The notes beneath the pieces are model-generated. The model did no database searches, had not been told where the DNA came from, and saw only the letters and a list, made by a program, of their open reading frames with translations. A program made the position numbers and the translations under genes. This document shows, piece by piece, positions 36,284 through 45,616 of a DNA stretch of 64,000 nucleotides (positions are counted from its first letter, which is position 1; each line of letters opens with the position of its first letter). The stretch is from assembly GCA_031291415.1 (NCBI GenBank), contig JARLJB010000237.1, positions 62,001 to 126,000 on the forward strand, read 5' to 3'. The stretch is from Telmatospirillum sp. (lineage in GTDB: Bacteria > Pseudomonadota > Alphaproteobacteria > Rhodospirillales > Magnetospirillaceae).

Positions 36284-37231
36284 TTATTCCGCCCCGGGCT
36301 CCGGGACGGCATCGCACCCAAGTTGCGGGAAGCTCTGTTTTCCGAAATGGTCGCGGACGAAGTCGATAAAAGCCCGCAGCGCCGGACGCTGATGGCGGCG
36401 CGATGGGTAATAGAGGAAAAAACCGGGATAGGTTGGACACCAGTCGTCAAGAACGCGGACCAGCGCCCCCGACGCCAAATGCGGCAGGGTGCGCGTTTCA
36501 ACGCAATAGGCCAGGCCGGCACCGGCCAACGCCGCGTCGAGTACCAGTCTGCTGTCGTTGAGGATCAAGCGGGACGGCACCGAAACCGTCAGCGCGCGCC
36601 CATCCTTGGCGAATTCCCAACGGTAAGGCGCCCCATTGGCGAAGCGCCGGCCGATACAGAGATGGCCAGCCAGATCATCCGGGGTCACGGGCGCCGGATG
36701 GCTGGTGAGATAGGACGGCGCGGCCACCACGACGGATCGCAACGGGCCGCCCAACGGCAGGGCGATCATGTCCTGATCGAGAAATTCGCCCAACCGGATA
36801 CCGGCATCGAATCCTTCGGCGACAATATCGACAAGATGGTCGTCGACCACCAGATCCAGCGTCACTTCGGGATAGATCCGATGGAACGCCGGCATCAGCG
36901 GCACCATGAACATTTCCGCACCGAGACTGGGCAGCGTCAGCCGCAGCACCCCGGTCGGATGGCTTTCCTGGGAGTGAGCCTCCTCAAGAGCATCCGATAT
37001 TTCCAGTAAGGCCGGTTCGACCCGGGTCAATAGACGACGACCAACTTCCGTCAGGGTCACGCTGCGGGTGGTCCGCTGCAACAAACGCAGGTTCAGCCGG
37101 TCTTCAAGATCGGCAACCGCATGCGACAACGACGACGGCGATAGCCCCAACTCACGAGCGGCGGCGCGGAAACTCAAGCGCTTCGCCACAGTAACCAACA
37201 AGGCGAGCGAAGGAAGCTGAGCACGATCCAT
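36284..37231 (-). CDS. LysR-family regulator
   Basis: The 315-residue regulator starts MDRAQLPSLALLVTVAKRLS; residues about 5-62 are the LysR winged helix (FRAAARELGLSPSSLSHAVADLEDRLNLRLLQRTTRSVTLTEVGRRL), and the rest is the LysR effector domain with GFDAGIRLGEFLDQDM. The start at 37231 removes 22 unsupported upstream residues. It diverges from an aldo-keto reductase gene across 107 bases containing a palindrome, the usual LysR arrangement, so it most likely controls that gene and itself. Confidence 0.92.
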   Translation of the reverse strand: MDRAQLPSLALLVTVAKRLSFRAAARELGLSPSSLSHAVADLEDRLNLRLLQRTTRSVTLTEVGRRLLTRVEPALLEISDALEEAHSQESHPTGVLRLTLPSLGAEMFMVPLMPAFHRIYPEVTLDLVVDDHLVDIVAEGFDAGIRLGEFLDQDMIALPLGGPLRSVVVAAPSYLTSHPAPVTPDDLAGHLCIGRRFANGAPYRWEFAKDGRALTVSVPSRLILNDSRLVLDAALAGAGLAYCVETRTLPHLASGALVRVLDDWCPTYPGFFLYYPSRRHQRPALRAFIDFVRDHFGKQSFPQLGCDAVPEPGAE

Positions 37232-37253
37232 TGATGAAAAATCCAGAACAACC

Positions 37254-37269
37254 TGTACAGAATTGTACG
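37254..37269. promoter_or_regulatory. Candidate LysR operator
   Basis: GTACA-GAAT-TGTAC (37255-37268) is a five-base inverted repeat in the 107-base gap between the lysR and aldo-keto reductase genes. It contains the T-N11-A pattern common to LysR sites and lies 24 bases from the lysR start. Confidence 0.5.
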
Positions 37270-37338
37270 GGTTATCGCGACAGCACCCCCCTGTCAATAT
37301 GCCGCGGCAACAACCAACGACTTATCAGGAACCAGCAA

Positions 37339-38331
37339 ATGGAAGAGCGCAAACTCGGCCCCCTCACAGTTTCGGCGATCGGCATTGGCTGCATGGGAAT
37401 GAGCCATGCTTACGGCGGCCAACCGGAGGATGCCTCCATCGACCTTATTCATCGCGCGATCGACCTCGGCATCACTCTTTTCGATACCGCGGAGGTCTAC
37501 GGCCCCTTCGAGAACGAAATGTTGCTCGGACGTGCTTTGCGCGGCCGGCGTGACAAGGTGACCATTGCCACCAAATTCGGCTTCCGCTTCACGCCGAAGC
37601 AAAACGGCACCAGCCAGATTCTCGGCTTCGACGGCAGTCCGCAACATGCCCGGGAGGTTGCCGAGGCATCCTTGCAGCGCCTCGGCATCGACTACATCGA
37701 TCTGTTCTACCTGCATCGCCTCGATCCCGCAGTCCCCATAGAAGATACCATGGGAGCGCTGGCCGACTTGGTTCGCGAGGGAAAAATCCGCGCCATCGGT
37801 CTCTCCGAGGTTCCGCCCGAGATCATCCGGCGGGCCCACGCGGTTCACCCGATCGCCGCCGTGCAGTCCGAATACTCACTCTCGACGCGCGATCCGGAAA
37901 CCGCGGTGCTTCCAGCCTGTCTCGAACTGGCGATCGGCTTCGTTCCCTTCAGTCCCCTCGGCCGAGGCTTGCTGTCAGGCGCCGTCCGCAACGCCGACGA
38001 CCTTGGCGCTGGAGATTTCCGGCGCACCCTGCCACGTTTCAGCCAGGACAATCTGGCAGCCAACGTCGGGCTGGCCGACAGACTGGCCGAGTTGGGAAAA
38101 AGCAAGGGCTGCACAGCCGCGCAGCTTGCCCTGGCCTGGGTCCTGGGACAGGGACGCCATATCGTGCCGATTCCAGGCGTGCGGACCCGCGCTCATCTGG
38201 AAGACAATATCAAGGCGTTGGACTTGACGCTCGACGCGGACGATCTGGCCGCCATTGAGGCCGCAGTCCCCACTGCCGCCGTCAAGGGCACGCGCTACCC
38301 GGAGACTCACATCCTGGGCGCGGCTCGTTAG
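37339..38331 (+). CDS. Aldo-keto reductase
   Basis: The 330-residue enzyme is an NADPH-dependent aldo-keto reductase. The catalytic tetrad is visible: Asp and Tyr in FDTAEVYG, Lys in TIATKFGF, His in FYLHRLD. GIGCMGMSHAYGG and the cofactor segment IPIPGVRTRAHLEDNIKA (reads VPIPGVR) are typical of the AKR13/IolS-like group. AGGA precedes the ATG at 37339; the frame is open further upstream through the control region. It would reduce aldehydes or ketones of unknown identity, under control of the divergent LysR protein. Confidence 0.9.
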   Translation: MEERKLGPLTVSAIGIGCMGMSHAYGGQPEDASIDLIHRAIDLGITLFDTAEVYGPFENEMLLGRALRGRRDKVTIATKFGFRFTPKQNGTSQILGFDGSPQHAREVAEASLQRLGIDYIDLFYLHRLDPAVPIEDTMGALADLVREGKIRAIGLSEVPPEIIRRAHAVHPIAAVQSEYSLSTRDPETAVLPACLELAIGFVPFSPLGRGLLSGAVRNADDLGAGDFRRTLPRFSQDNLAANVGLADRLAELGKSKGCTAAQLALAWVLGQGRHIVPIPGVRTRAHLEDNIKALDLTLDADDLAAIEAAVPTAAVKGTRYPETHILGAAR

Positions 38332-38349
38332 GCTATTCCGTCCAGGACC

Positions 38350-39978
38350 TTAGGAAACCACCGCCTCGATCAGGTGTGGACCATGGCCGTTGATTGCCGA
38401 ACGCAAGGCATCGGTCAGGTCCCGCACCCGGTCGACCCGGCGCGCCTCGACCCCCATGCCCTCCGCCAGCTTGACCCAGTTCAAAGCCGGATCATGCAGA
38501 TCGAGCATCGACAGCACCTTGGGTCCGGCCTCGCCGGCGCCAACCCCCTTCAGTTCCTCGTTGAGCACCTTATAGGATCGGTTCGCGAAGATGACCGTGA
38601 TGGTATCGGTCCGTTCGCGCGCCTGCGTCCACAAGGCCTGCAGCGTGTACATGGCGCTGCCGTCGCCTTCCAGTGAGATCACTTTGCGGCCGGGACAGGC
38701 GATGGCGGCCCCGGTCGCCAGCGGCAGGCCGCCGCCGATCGCGCCGCCCGAAAGCTGCAGATAGTCATGCGGCGCCGCCAGGTCGAAACGCGGATAACAG
38801 GCAAACCCCGCCGTCAGGCTTTCGTCGCTGATGATCGCCCCCTCCGGCAGACAGTGCGCGACGACGCGCATGACGGCATCGGGGTCCAGAGTTCCATCGA
38901 CCGGAAAATCCGGTGCCGCTGGCCTGGATGTCGATATCGGTCGTTGTTGTGGTGCGCCAATCGCCTCGGCCAGAGCCTCCAGCGCCGCCGCGCCGTCCTC
39001 ATGCGGATGGGCGAGAACCATCGGCTGGCAACCGGGCGGCGTCAGCTCGCTGGGCTGCCCGGGATAGGCGAAAAACGCCACGGGAGCCTGCGTACCCACC
39101 AGGATCAGACTCTTTGTCCCTTGCAAGAAGGCAATGGCCGGCCCCGGACGATAAGGTAGCCGCTCGACGGCGACCCGACCCCGGCCGCGTTCGATGCGCG
39201 GCGCGAAGGTATCGCAGATGAGACGAGCCCCGGTCGCCGCCGCGATACGCCCGGCAGCCGCCAATCCGCGTCCAAGCAAGGCGTCGCCCCTGAGCAGAAG
39301 GGCGCATGCCTCGCCCGACCGAAGCGCCGCGGCCGACTGGGCGATGGCCAACTCGGAGACCGGCGCCGGCCCGGTGATGGGGAGCGGCGAAGCGATGCGT
39401 TCGGCCGGCCGCCAAGCCGTGTCGGCCGGCAGGATCAGGCTGGCGATCTGGCCCGGAGCGGTCCGGGCCGCCTGAACCGCCCGCGCCGCATCGGCCGCCA
39501 CGGTCGCCGACCCGCGCGAGGAATGCACCCAATGCGAAACAGTCCCTGCGAATGCCGCGACGTTGGAGGTCAGCGGCGCCTCAAAACGCTGATGGGTGGT
39601 GGCATGGTCGCCGATGATGTTGACCACCGGCACCTGCGCCTTGCGGGCATTGTGCAGGTTGGCCAGGCCGTTGCCCAATCCGGGCCCGAGATGCAGCAGC
39701 GTGACGGCAGGCTTGCCGGTCATCCGCGCATAGCCGTCGGCGGCACCGGTCGCCACGCCTTCGAAAAGGACCAGGACGGCACGCATGCCATCGACACGGT
39801 CGAGCGCGCTGACGAAGTGCATTTCCGAGGTGCCGGGATTGGCGAAGCAAACCTCGACGCCGCTGCCCACCAATGTCCGCAAGAGACTTTCGGCGCCATT
39901 CATGCCGACCGGGCGCGATGCGTTGCCTGCGGCGCCCGTGGACGGCTCCAATAACTGCGAATGCGGAAAATCGACCAT
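38350..39978 (-). CDS. Thiamine-diphosphate enzyme, acetolactate synthase-like
   Basis: The 542-residue protein belongs to the TPP-dependent acetolactate synthase/benzoylformate decarboxylase superfamily. ANPGTSEMHFVSALDR and LFEGVATGAADGYARM (catalytic Glu) form the PYR domain, and LEGDGSAMYTLQALWTQARE...IFANRSYKVL the PP domain with the Mg-diphosphate GDG-N motif. Many relatives start at MNGAESLLRTLV, which is at 39903 here; the extra 25 residues may not be translated. The neighbouring Lrp regulator gene diverges from it. It lacks a partner small subunit, so classical IlvB function is unlikely; a decarboxylase or lyase role is possible. Confidence 0.85.
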   Translation of the reverse strand: MVDFPHSQLLEPSTGAAGNASRPVGMNGAESLLRTLVGSGVEVCFANPGTSEMHFVSALDRVDGMRAVLVLFEGVATGAADGYARMTGKPAVTLLHLGPGLGNGLANLHNARKAQVPVVNIIGDHATTHQRFEAPLTSNVAAFAGTVSHWVHSSRGSATVAADAARAVQAARTAPGQIASLILPADTAWRPAERIASPLPITGPAPVSELAIAQSAAALRSGEACALLLRGDALLGRGLAAAGRIAAATGARLICDTFAPRIERGRGRVAVERLPYRPGPAIAFLQGTKSLILVGTQAPVAFFAYPGQPSELTPPGCQPMVLAHPHEDGAAALEALAEAIGAPQQRPISTSRPAAPDFPVDGTLDPDAVMRVVAHCLPEGAIISDESLTAGFACYPRFDLAAPHDYLQLSGGAIGGGLPLATGAAIACPGRKVISLEGDGSAMYTLQALWTQARERTDTITVIFANRSYKVLNEELKGVGAGEAGPKVLSMLDLHDPALNWVKLAEGMGVEARRVDRVRDLTDALRSAINGHGPHLIEAVVS

Positions 39979-40161
39979 CCTTAAGAACCTCGCGGTCTGA
40001 TGTTGCGGCAGGCGAGATCACGGGCGGCACGGCCCGGATCAACGCCAGACACACAGAGAATATCCCCAAATCAGAAGAGAGATCGTGCTAACAGGTCGAT
40101 TGTATCGCCTTATGGAGCCGAGTATCACTAATCAACAGTCGTATTTTGGTGAAAATATTCA

Positions 40162-40638
40162 ATGCTCGATCTCGATGACTTCGACCTGAAGATCCTCCGG
40201 GTCCTTCAGGAAAATGCCCGCGTCACGACGCTCGACCTGGCCGAACGGGTCGGGCTGTCGCCCACCCCCTGCGCCCGGCGGGTCAAGCGGTTGGAGGACG
40301 ACGGCCTGATCGATCGTTATGTCACGCTGTTGAACGCCAAGCGGTTGGGGATCGGACTCATGGTTTTCGTCAATGTCCGCTTGTCCAGCCAGGCGCCGAA
40401 GTCGTTCGAAACCTTCGAGGCGGCGATCGGAGAGATGCCGGAAGTCGTCGGCTGCTATTTGCTTGCCGGCAACTACGACTATCTGATCCAGGTTCGCGTC
40501 GCCAATGTCGATGCCTTCCGGGATTTCATCCGCGAACGCCTGATCGCCATCGACGGCATCATGGAAACCCAGTCGAGCATCGTTCTCGAGCAAACGAAAT
40601 ACACGACGGCGCTTTCCATTCCGGCTGCGGCGACGTGA
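40162..40638 (+). CDS. Lrp/AsnC-family regulator
   Basis: The 158-residue protein starts with the Lrp helix-turn-helix (DFDLKILRVLQENARVTTLDLAERVGLSPTPCARRVKRLEDDGLIDRY) and ends with the RAM amino-acid-binding domain (GCYLLAGNYDYLIQVRVANVDAFRDFIRERL). Lrp proteins sense amino acids or related acids. It diverges from the TPP enzyme gene over 183 bases and probably regulates it. A strong bidirectional terminator follows. Confidence 0.93.
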   Translation: MLDLDDFDLKILRVLQENARVTTLDLAERVGLSPTPCARRVKRLEDDGLIDRYVTLLNAKRLGIGLMVFVNVRLSSQAPKSFETFEAAIGEMPEVVGCYLLAGNYDYLIQVRVANVDAFRDFIRERLIAIDGIMETQSSIVLEQTKYTTALSIPAAAT

Positions 40639-40683
40639 CTTTTTTTTCAGAAGACCATCGCGGCGACGGCCAGCCCAACGACG

Positions 40684-40720
40684 AAAAAGCCGTAAGCCCT
40701 TTACAAGGCTTACGGCTTTT
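40684..40720. terminator. Bidirectional terminator between lrp and tRNA-Gln
   Basis: AAAAGCCGTAAGCC (40685-40698) pairs with GGCTTACGGCTTTT (40707-40720) around an eight-base loop. A-rich and T-rich flanks on both sides give a T-run in either direction, so it can end both the Lrp gene from the left and the tRNA from the right. Confidence 0.9.
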
Positions 40721-40724
40721 CTTT

Positions 40725-40798
40725 TGGCTGGGGGCCGTGGATTCGAACCACGGTAAGCAGAGTCAGAGTCTGCTGTCCTGCCGCTAGACGAGCCCCCA
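40725..40798 (-). tRNA. tRNA-Gln (CTG anticodon)
   Basis: The 74-base minus-strand sequence folds as a full cloverleaf: acceptor TGGGGGC paired with GCCCCCA, a GCAGA/TCTGC anticodon stem with loop CTCTGAC giving anticodon CTG, and a CCGTG/CACGG T-arm with TTCGAAT. The U1-A72 start and discriminator G73 are typical for glutamine. The CCA end is encoded. No integrase or attachment-site duplication is nearby. Confidence 0.95.
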
Positions 40799-41116
40799 TC
40801 AGTGGGCGTTGGCGTGTCTAATCAGTTTTCACCAAACTGTCAACCACGCACATTGGAACGCGGCATTTTCGCCATCTACCGGGAGGTTTCCTCTTGGGAA
40901 AAACCGATCCGACGGTGACGAAAGGCGGTCCTTCTAACATATCCCGCCAGCGATTGCCAGCCCCAGAGAACCAGCCGCAGGAGCGGCTTGCGCCGGACCC
41001 GCCGACGATGAAAGGCGCCCTGCCAAAAGATGACGAGAGGCTTTCGAAGTGCGGCGCAGTCCGTTACGATCGGCCGCACGCCACCGTCCATCATCGGGCG
41101 ACGGGAAGGAGAAATT
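40799..41116. other. Gap between tRNA-Gln and ppx
   Basis: This stretch should hold the tRNA promoter (leftward) and the promoter of the ppx-rlmE pair (rightward). A TTG-started frame at 40894 has GGGAGG before it and would encode 99 residues overlapping the ppx start. Its translation is basic, low in hydrophobic residues and unfamiliar, so I treat it as unproven. Confidence 0.4.
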
Positions 41117-42142
41117 TTGGATCATACCGTCGCCGACAATCGATCGCTCCGCGCGGACGCTTCCGGCGACCAGCCGCTGTACGGCGCCCTTGATCTCGGC
41201 ACCAACAATTGCCGGCTGCTGCTGGCGACGCCGGCCGGCGCCGGCCTTCACGTGGTCGAGGCATTCTCGAAGGTCACCCGCCTGGGCGAGGGTTTGGCGG
41301 CGTCGGGAACCCTGTCCACCGAGGCCATCGAGCGATCCTTAAGCGCACTGCGGCAATGTGCACTGCGCCTCCAGCGGCGAAATGTCCTGCGCGCACGGGC
41401 CGTGGCGACGGAAGCTTGCAGGCAGGCCGCCAACGGAGCCCTTTTTCTCGAACGCGTCCGCCGTGAAATCGGACTTGACCTCGAAACCATCTCGGCCGAG
41501 GACGAGGCCAAACTCGCCTTGGCGGGATGTGCGCCTCTGCTCGACCGTCAATTTCCTTTCGCGCTGGTTTTCGATATCGGCGGCGGCAGCACAGAGCTCG
41601 TCAAGGTGAAGCTTGGCAGCTCCTCCGAAACCGACCGCGTCGAGACGCTGGCCTCGCTGCCGCTTGGTGTCGTCACTCTTGCCGAAGCGGAAGGAGCGAA
41701 GCTCGACACCCCGGCCGGCTATGCAAGAACGGTCGAGCAGATCGTCGAGCGGTTACGGCCGTTCGACCGCGACAGCGGCCTTGGAGCACTGACAGCCGCC
41801 GGCCAGGTGCATATGCTGGGGACCTCGGGAACGGTGACCACCCTGGCCGGAGTCCACCTCAATCTTCCCCGTTACGATCGTGCGGTGGTCGATGGATTGG
41901 TGATGGAGTTCTCGGCCATCGAAAAGATCAGCCGGCAGTTGGCGACGGCCACCGCGACGGAACGAGCGGCCTTTCCCTGCATCGGCGACACTCGCGCCGA
42001 TCTGGTGGTGGCCGGCTGTGCAATCCTGGAGGCCATCCGCCGTCTGTGGCCGGTCGGCCGCCTGACGGTGGCTGATCGCGGCGTCCGGGAGGGAATTCTA
42101 TTGTCGATGATGCGAGCGGATCAAATGGTGGGAAAAGCATGA
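41117..42142 (+). CDS. ppx: Ppx/GppA exopolyphosphatase family protein
   Basis: The protein belongs to the Ppx/GppA actin-like phosphatase family: YGALDLGTNNCRLLLA (phosphate 1 loop), RAVATEACRQAAN, ISAEDEAKLALAG (catalytic Glu) and VFDIGGGSTELV (phosphate 2). I choose the TTG at 41117 because AAGGAG lies six bases before it; an ATG at 41030 gives 29 unsupported residues. At about 341 residues it is the short, two-domain form that lacks the C-terminal HD domain of E. coli Ppx. It may hydrolyse polyphosphate or pppGpp. Its stop overlaps the rlmE start (ATGA), as is common in alphaproteobacteria. Confidence 0.9.
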   Translation: MDHTVADNRSLRADASGDQPLYGALDLGTNNCRLLLATPAGAGLHVVEAFSKVTRLGEGLAASGTLSTEAIERSLSALRQCALRLQRRNVLRARAVATEACRQAANGALFLERVRREIGLDLETISAEDEAKLALAGCAPLLDRQFPFALVFDIGGGSTELVKVKLGSSSETDRVETLASLPLGVVTLAEAEGAKLDTPAGYARTVEQIVERLRPFDRDSGLGALTAAGQVHMLGTSGTVTTLAGVHLNLPRYDRAVVDGLVMEFSAIEKISRQLATATATERAAFPCIGDTRADLVVAGCAILEAIRRLWPVGRLTVADRGVREGILLSMMRADQMVGKA

Positions 42143-42888
42143 GTCATGGGAAGAAATCGGGCGGCAAACCACCGAAAACCGGTGGTCATATGCTCAACGA
42201 ACGGGTTCTGACCGCCCGCCGCCGGACCGTTTCGTCGACCCGCTGGCTGGAACGACAGCTGAACGACCCTTTCGTCATCGAAGCAAGACGCCTGGGCTAT
42301 CGCTCCCGGGCCGCCTTCAAGCTGATGCAACTCGACGACCGCTTCCACTTCCTGCGCCCCGGCAAACGCGTCGTCGATCTGGGGGCGGCTCCCGGCGGTT
42401 GGACACAGGTCGCCGTTGAGCGGGTCAAGGCATTGGACGGCCGGGGCGGTAAAGTCGTCGGCATGGATATCCTGGAATGGGCGCCGATCGCCGGCGCCAT
42501 CGTTCTTACCCATGATTTTCTCGACGATGCTGCGCCGGGTATCCTGAAAGATGCCATGGGAGGACCGGCCGACGTCGTCCTCTCCGACATGGCGGCGCCG
42601 ACCACCGGCCATCCGCCGACCGACCACGCCCGCATCGTGCATCTGTGTGAAATCGCCCTCGATTTCGCGCAAGAGGTTCTCGCCCCGGGTGGTTGTTTCG
42701 TCGCCAAGGTGTTCAAAGGGGGAACCGAGCGTTCGCTGCTCGACCTGCTCAAGAAAAGCTTCGCGCAGGTCCGCCACGCCAAACCACCGGCCAGCCGGCA
42801 GGAATCGGCGGAAACCTATGTCGTCGCCATGGGTTTCCTGCCGTCACAGTCGCATCCGGTCGAAGATGAAAGTCCGGATGCAGATTAA
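42139..42888 (+). CDS. rlmE: 23S rRNA 2'-O-ribose methyltransferase RlmE (FtsJ/RrmJ)
   Basis: The 249-residue enzyme methylates the 2'-OH of U2552 in 23S rRNA using SAM. The K-D-K-E catalytic set is visible: Lys in YRSRAAFKL, Asp in VLSDMAAP, Lys in FVAKVFKGG, Glu in ESAETYVV. The SAM motif reads DLGAAPGGW. It is translationally coupled to ppx by a four-base overlap and ends four bases inside the convergent M16 peptidase gene. Confidence 0.96.
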   Translation: MSHGKKSGGKPPKTGGHMLNERVLTARRRTVSSTRWLERQLNDPFVIEARRLGYRSRAAFKLMQLDDRFHFLRPGKRVVDLGAAPGGWTQVAVERVKALDGRGGKVVGMDILEWAPIAGAIVLTHDFLDDAAPGILKDAMGGPADVVLSDMAAPTTGHPPTDHARIVHLCEIALDFAQEVLAPGGCFVAKVFKGGTERSLLDLLKKSFAQVRHAKPPASRQESAETYVVAMGFLPSQSHPVEDESPDAD

Positions 42889-44153
42889 CCCAGGCGGCCT
42901 TTCACCGAGTCGAAATCCTCGACCTTGTCGATCCGCCCGATGGCGGCAAAGGTCGGGGTTCCCGACAACAACCGCTTGGCCACCCTGACCACCGCCGCGG
43001 CATCGACGGCTTCGACTTCGGCAACCATTTCCTCGACCGGCACCAGCCGGCCATAGGCCTGAAGCTGACGGGCCAGTTGCTCGCAACGCGCGCTGGTGCT
43101 TTCCATGGCCATCAGGATCGAGGACTTGAGCTGGGCGCGGGCCCTCTGCACCTCGTCGGCACCGACCGCCTCGGTGACCTTCATGATCTCGTCGCAGACC
43201 ACTGGGATCACCTCGGCCGCCTCGTCCTCGCCGGTCCCGGCATAGACGGCGAACAAACCGCCGTCGGTGTAGGACGACGCGAAGGAATAGATCGAATAGA
43301 CCAGTCCCCGCTTTTCCCGGACCTCCTGGAACAGGCGCGACGACATGCCGCCGCCCAGTAACGTCGACAGAACGGACGCTGCATAGAAGTCGGGATCGGC
43401 GTAGGAAACGCCGTCGAACCCAAGGACCAGATGCACCTGTTCGAGATCGCGTGCCTCGCGGTAGTCGCCGCCGATGTAGCGGGCGACATCCTCGACCGCG
43501 GCATGATCAGGCGGCAAGGAACGAAAATGCCGCTCTGCCAACTCGACGATGGCGTCATGATCGAGATTTCCGGCCGCCGCCAGGATCATCCGTTCGGCGC
43601 CGTAGTTGTCGCGCATATAACCGGACAAGGTCTGGCGGGACATGCCGCGCACCAGTTCGGCGGTTCCCAGCACCGGCAGGCCGACAGCCTGCCCCGGATA
43701 GGCGGTGGTCTGGAAGTGGTCGAAAATGATGTCGTCGGGAGTATCGATCGCCTGGCTGATTTCCTGCACCACCACGGCCTGCTCGCGGGCCAGTTCCTCG
43801 GCGTCGATGGTCGAGTGCTGCAAGATATCGGCGATGATATCGATGGCCAGCCCGACGTCCTCCTTGAGGATCTTGGCGTAATAGGCGGTGTGCTCGCGCG
43901 AGGTATAGGCATTCAGATGCCCGCCGACCGCCTCGATCTCCTCAGCGATGCCTTGGGCGGAACGACGCTCGGTCCCTTTGAAGGCCATATGCTCCAGAAG
44001 ATGGGAGATGCCGTTGATATCCGGCGTCTCGTGACGGGTCCCGGCGTTGACCCAGACGCCCAGGGAGGCGGTCTCCACCGTGCTCATGCGATCGGTCACC
44101 ACGGTCAGACCATTGTCCAACCGCGTCAGGCGAATACTGTCGAGACTGCTCAT
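42885..44153 (-). CDS. M16-family zinc peptidase
   Basis: The 422-residue protein is a mitochondrial-processing-peptidase-like M16B enzyme with the inverted zinc motif HLLEHMAFKG (HxxEH), the distal Glu in EEIEAVGGHLNAYTSREHTAYY, and the C-terminal half with GGGMSSRLFQEVREKRGLVYSI, where substrate-contacting Arg and Tyr sit. It would degrade short peptides in the cytoplasm. The start overlaps the thrC end by four bases (ATGA); thrC followed by an M16 gene is a recurrent alphaproteobacterial pair. Confidence 0.94.
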   Translation of the reverse strand: MSSLDSIRLTRLDNGLTVVTDRMSTVETASLGVWVNAGTRHETPDINGISHLLEHMAFKGTERRSAQGIAEEIEAVGGHLNAYTSREHTAYYAKILKEDVGLAIDIIADILQHSTIDAEELAREQAVVVQEISQAIDTPDDIIFDHFQTTAYPGQAVGLPVLGTAELVRGMSRQTLSGYMRDNYGAERMILAAAGNLDHDAIVELAERHFRSLPPDHAAVEDVARYIGGDYREARDLEQVHLVLGFDGVSYADPDFYAASVLSTLLGGGMSSRLFQEVREKRGLVYSIYSFASSYTDGGLFAVYAGTGEDEAAEVIPVVCDEIMKVTEAVGADEVQRARAQLKSSILMAMESTSARCEQLARQLQAYGRLVPVEEMVAEVEAVDAAAVVRVAKRLLSGTPTFAAIGRIDKVEDFDSVKGRLG

Positions 44154-45550
44154 GCGTTCACTCCGGCGACCTGGCGCACATAATCCTTCACTGCCTCCAG
44201 GTCGTTGGGCAGCACATCATAACGTTCCGGGCGGTCGTACAAATCGGCCAGCCGTTCCGGCAAGGCCGGGCGCACGCCGGTCGCAGCTTCCACGGCGTCC
44301 GGGAACTTGGCGGCATGCGCCGTCGCCAACGCCACCATCGGCGTCGCCCGGTCACGGCGGCGGGCCCGGCCAGCGGCCACCCCTATGGCGGAATGGGGAT
44401 CGAGCAGTTCGCCGGTTTCCTCGTAGACCTGGCGAATCACCCGCTTGGTTCCCTCGTCATCGAGGCGATAGCCCTGGAACAGGCTGGCGATGCTGGTCTG
44501 CATGGTTTCGCCGACCTCGAACGCGCCGTCCCGGCGGAATCGTTCCATGAAATCGCGAAGCCGCGCGCCATCCTCGCAGAACAGATCGAACAGATAGCGT
44601 TCGAAATTGCTCGAAACCTGGATGTCCATGCTGGGGCTCAAGGTCGGCACGACCTCCCCCTTGCTCATCCGCCCGCTATCGAAGAAGCGGGTCAGGATAT
44701 CATTGGTGTTCGAGCCGACCACCAGCTGGTTGACCGGCAGTCCCATCCGGCGGGCGGCAAAGGCAGCGTAGACATTGCCGAAATTGCCGGTCGGCACGGC
44801 GAACGAGATCGGCCGATGCGGCGCGCCGAGAGCCGTGCCGGCGGCGAAGTAATAGACGATCTGGGCCATGATCCGCGCCCAGTTGATCGAATTGACCGCC
44901 GACAGATTGAGCCGGTCGCGGAACGGCTCGTCGTTGAACATGGCTTTCACCATGTCCTGACAGTCATCGAAGGTTCCTTCGAGGGCGATGTTGCGCACGT
45001 TGGACGACATCACCGTGGTCATCTGGCGCCGCTGCACCTCGGAGGTCCGCCCCTTCGGATGCAAGATGATGATGTCGACGGCGGCGCGATCGCGACAAGC
45101 CTCGATCGCCGCCGAACCGGTATCGCCCGAGGTGGCTCCGACGATGGTCACCCGTCTGCCCTTTTTGGCGAGCACATGGTCGAACAGGCGTCCCAACAAC
45201 TGCAGGGCATAATCCTTGAACGCCAGGGTCGGACCGTGGAACAGCTCAAGCAGCCAATCATTACGACCCAGTTGCTTGAGCGGCGCCACCGCGGCATGGC
45301 CGAAGCCGGCATAGGTTTCCGCCACCATCCGCGCGAAATCGTCCTCGGCAATAGTGCCGTCAAGAAACGGCAGCATGACACGGACAGCCAACTCGGGGTA
45401 GGAGAGGCCGGCGAACGACGCCAGCTCCTCCTTCGAGAAATGCGGCCACTGGCTGGGCAGATAAAGGCCACCGTCACGGGCCAGACCGGCCAGGAGGACG
45501 TCGTCGAAAGCGAGGGCCGGTGCTTGCCCCCGGGTACTATGATAACTCAT
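44150..45550 (-). CDS. thrC: Threonine synthase
   Basis: The 466-residue PLP enzyme makes threonine from O-phosphohomoserine. MSYHSTRGQAPALAFDDVLLAGLARDGGLYLP is the long-form ThrC N-terminus, GPTLAFKDYALQ carries the PLP lysine, GATSGDTGSAAIEA and VPTGNFGNVYAAFAARRMGLP are the phosphate-binding and core motifs. The ATG at 45550 is preferred over a GTG eleven codons earlier. It is coupled to the M16 peptidase gene. Confidence 0.95.
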   Translation of the reverse strand: MSYHSTRGQAPALAFDDVLLAGLARDGGLYLPSQWPHFSKEELASFAGLSYPELAVRVMLPFLDGTIAEDDFARMVAETYAGFGHAAVAPLKQLGRNDWLLELFHGPTLAFKDYALQLLGRLFDHVLAKKGRRVTIVGATSGDTGSAAIEACRDRAAVDIIILHPKGRTSEVQRRQMTTVMSSNVRNIALEGTFDDCQDMVKAMFNDEPFRDRLNLSAVNSINWARIMAQIVYYFAAGTALGAPHRPISFAVPTGNFGNVYAAFAARRMGLPVNQLVVGSNTNDILTRFFDSGRMSKGEVVPTLSPSMDIQVSSNFERYLFDLFCEDGARLRDFMERFRRDGAFEVGETMQTSIASLFQGYRLDDEGTKRVIRQVYEETGELLDPHSAIGVAAGRARRRDRATPMVALATAHAAKFPDAVEAATGVRPALPERLADLYDRPERYDVLPNDLEAVKDYVRQVAGVNA

Positions 45551-45616
45551 TGCTGAACCAGGACCTGCTGAAGGAAGGCGCACACATTAGCGACACGGAG
45601 CCGGCGGAACAACCCG

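Noticed and set aside
40725..40798. tRNA-Gln as an integration site for a genomic island
   Set aside because: There is no integrase gene or repeated tRNA 3' end nearby, and the flanking genes are ordinary chromosomal ones.
40894..41193. 99-codon TTG-started frame upstream of ppx
   Set aside because: GGGAGG precedes it, but it runs out of frame into ppx and the translation has no recognisable structure. The nearby TTG at 41117 with AAGGAG is the better start for the real gene.
44315..45556. 413-codon plus-strand frame opposite thrC
   Set aside because: ThrC motifs are complete on the minus strand; no motif is seen in the plus-strand frame.
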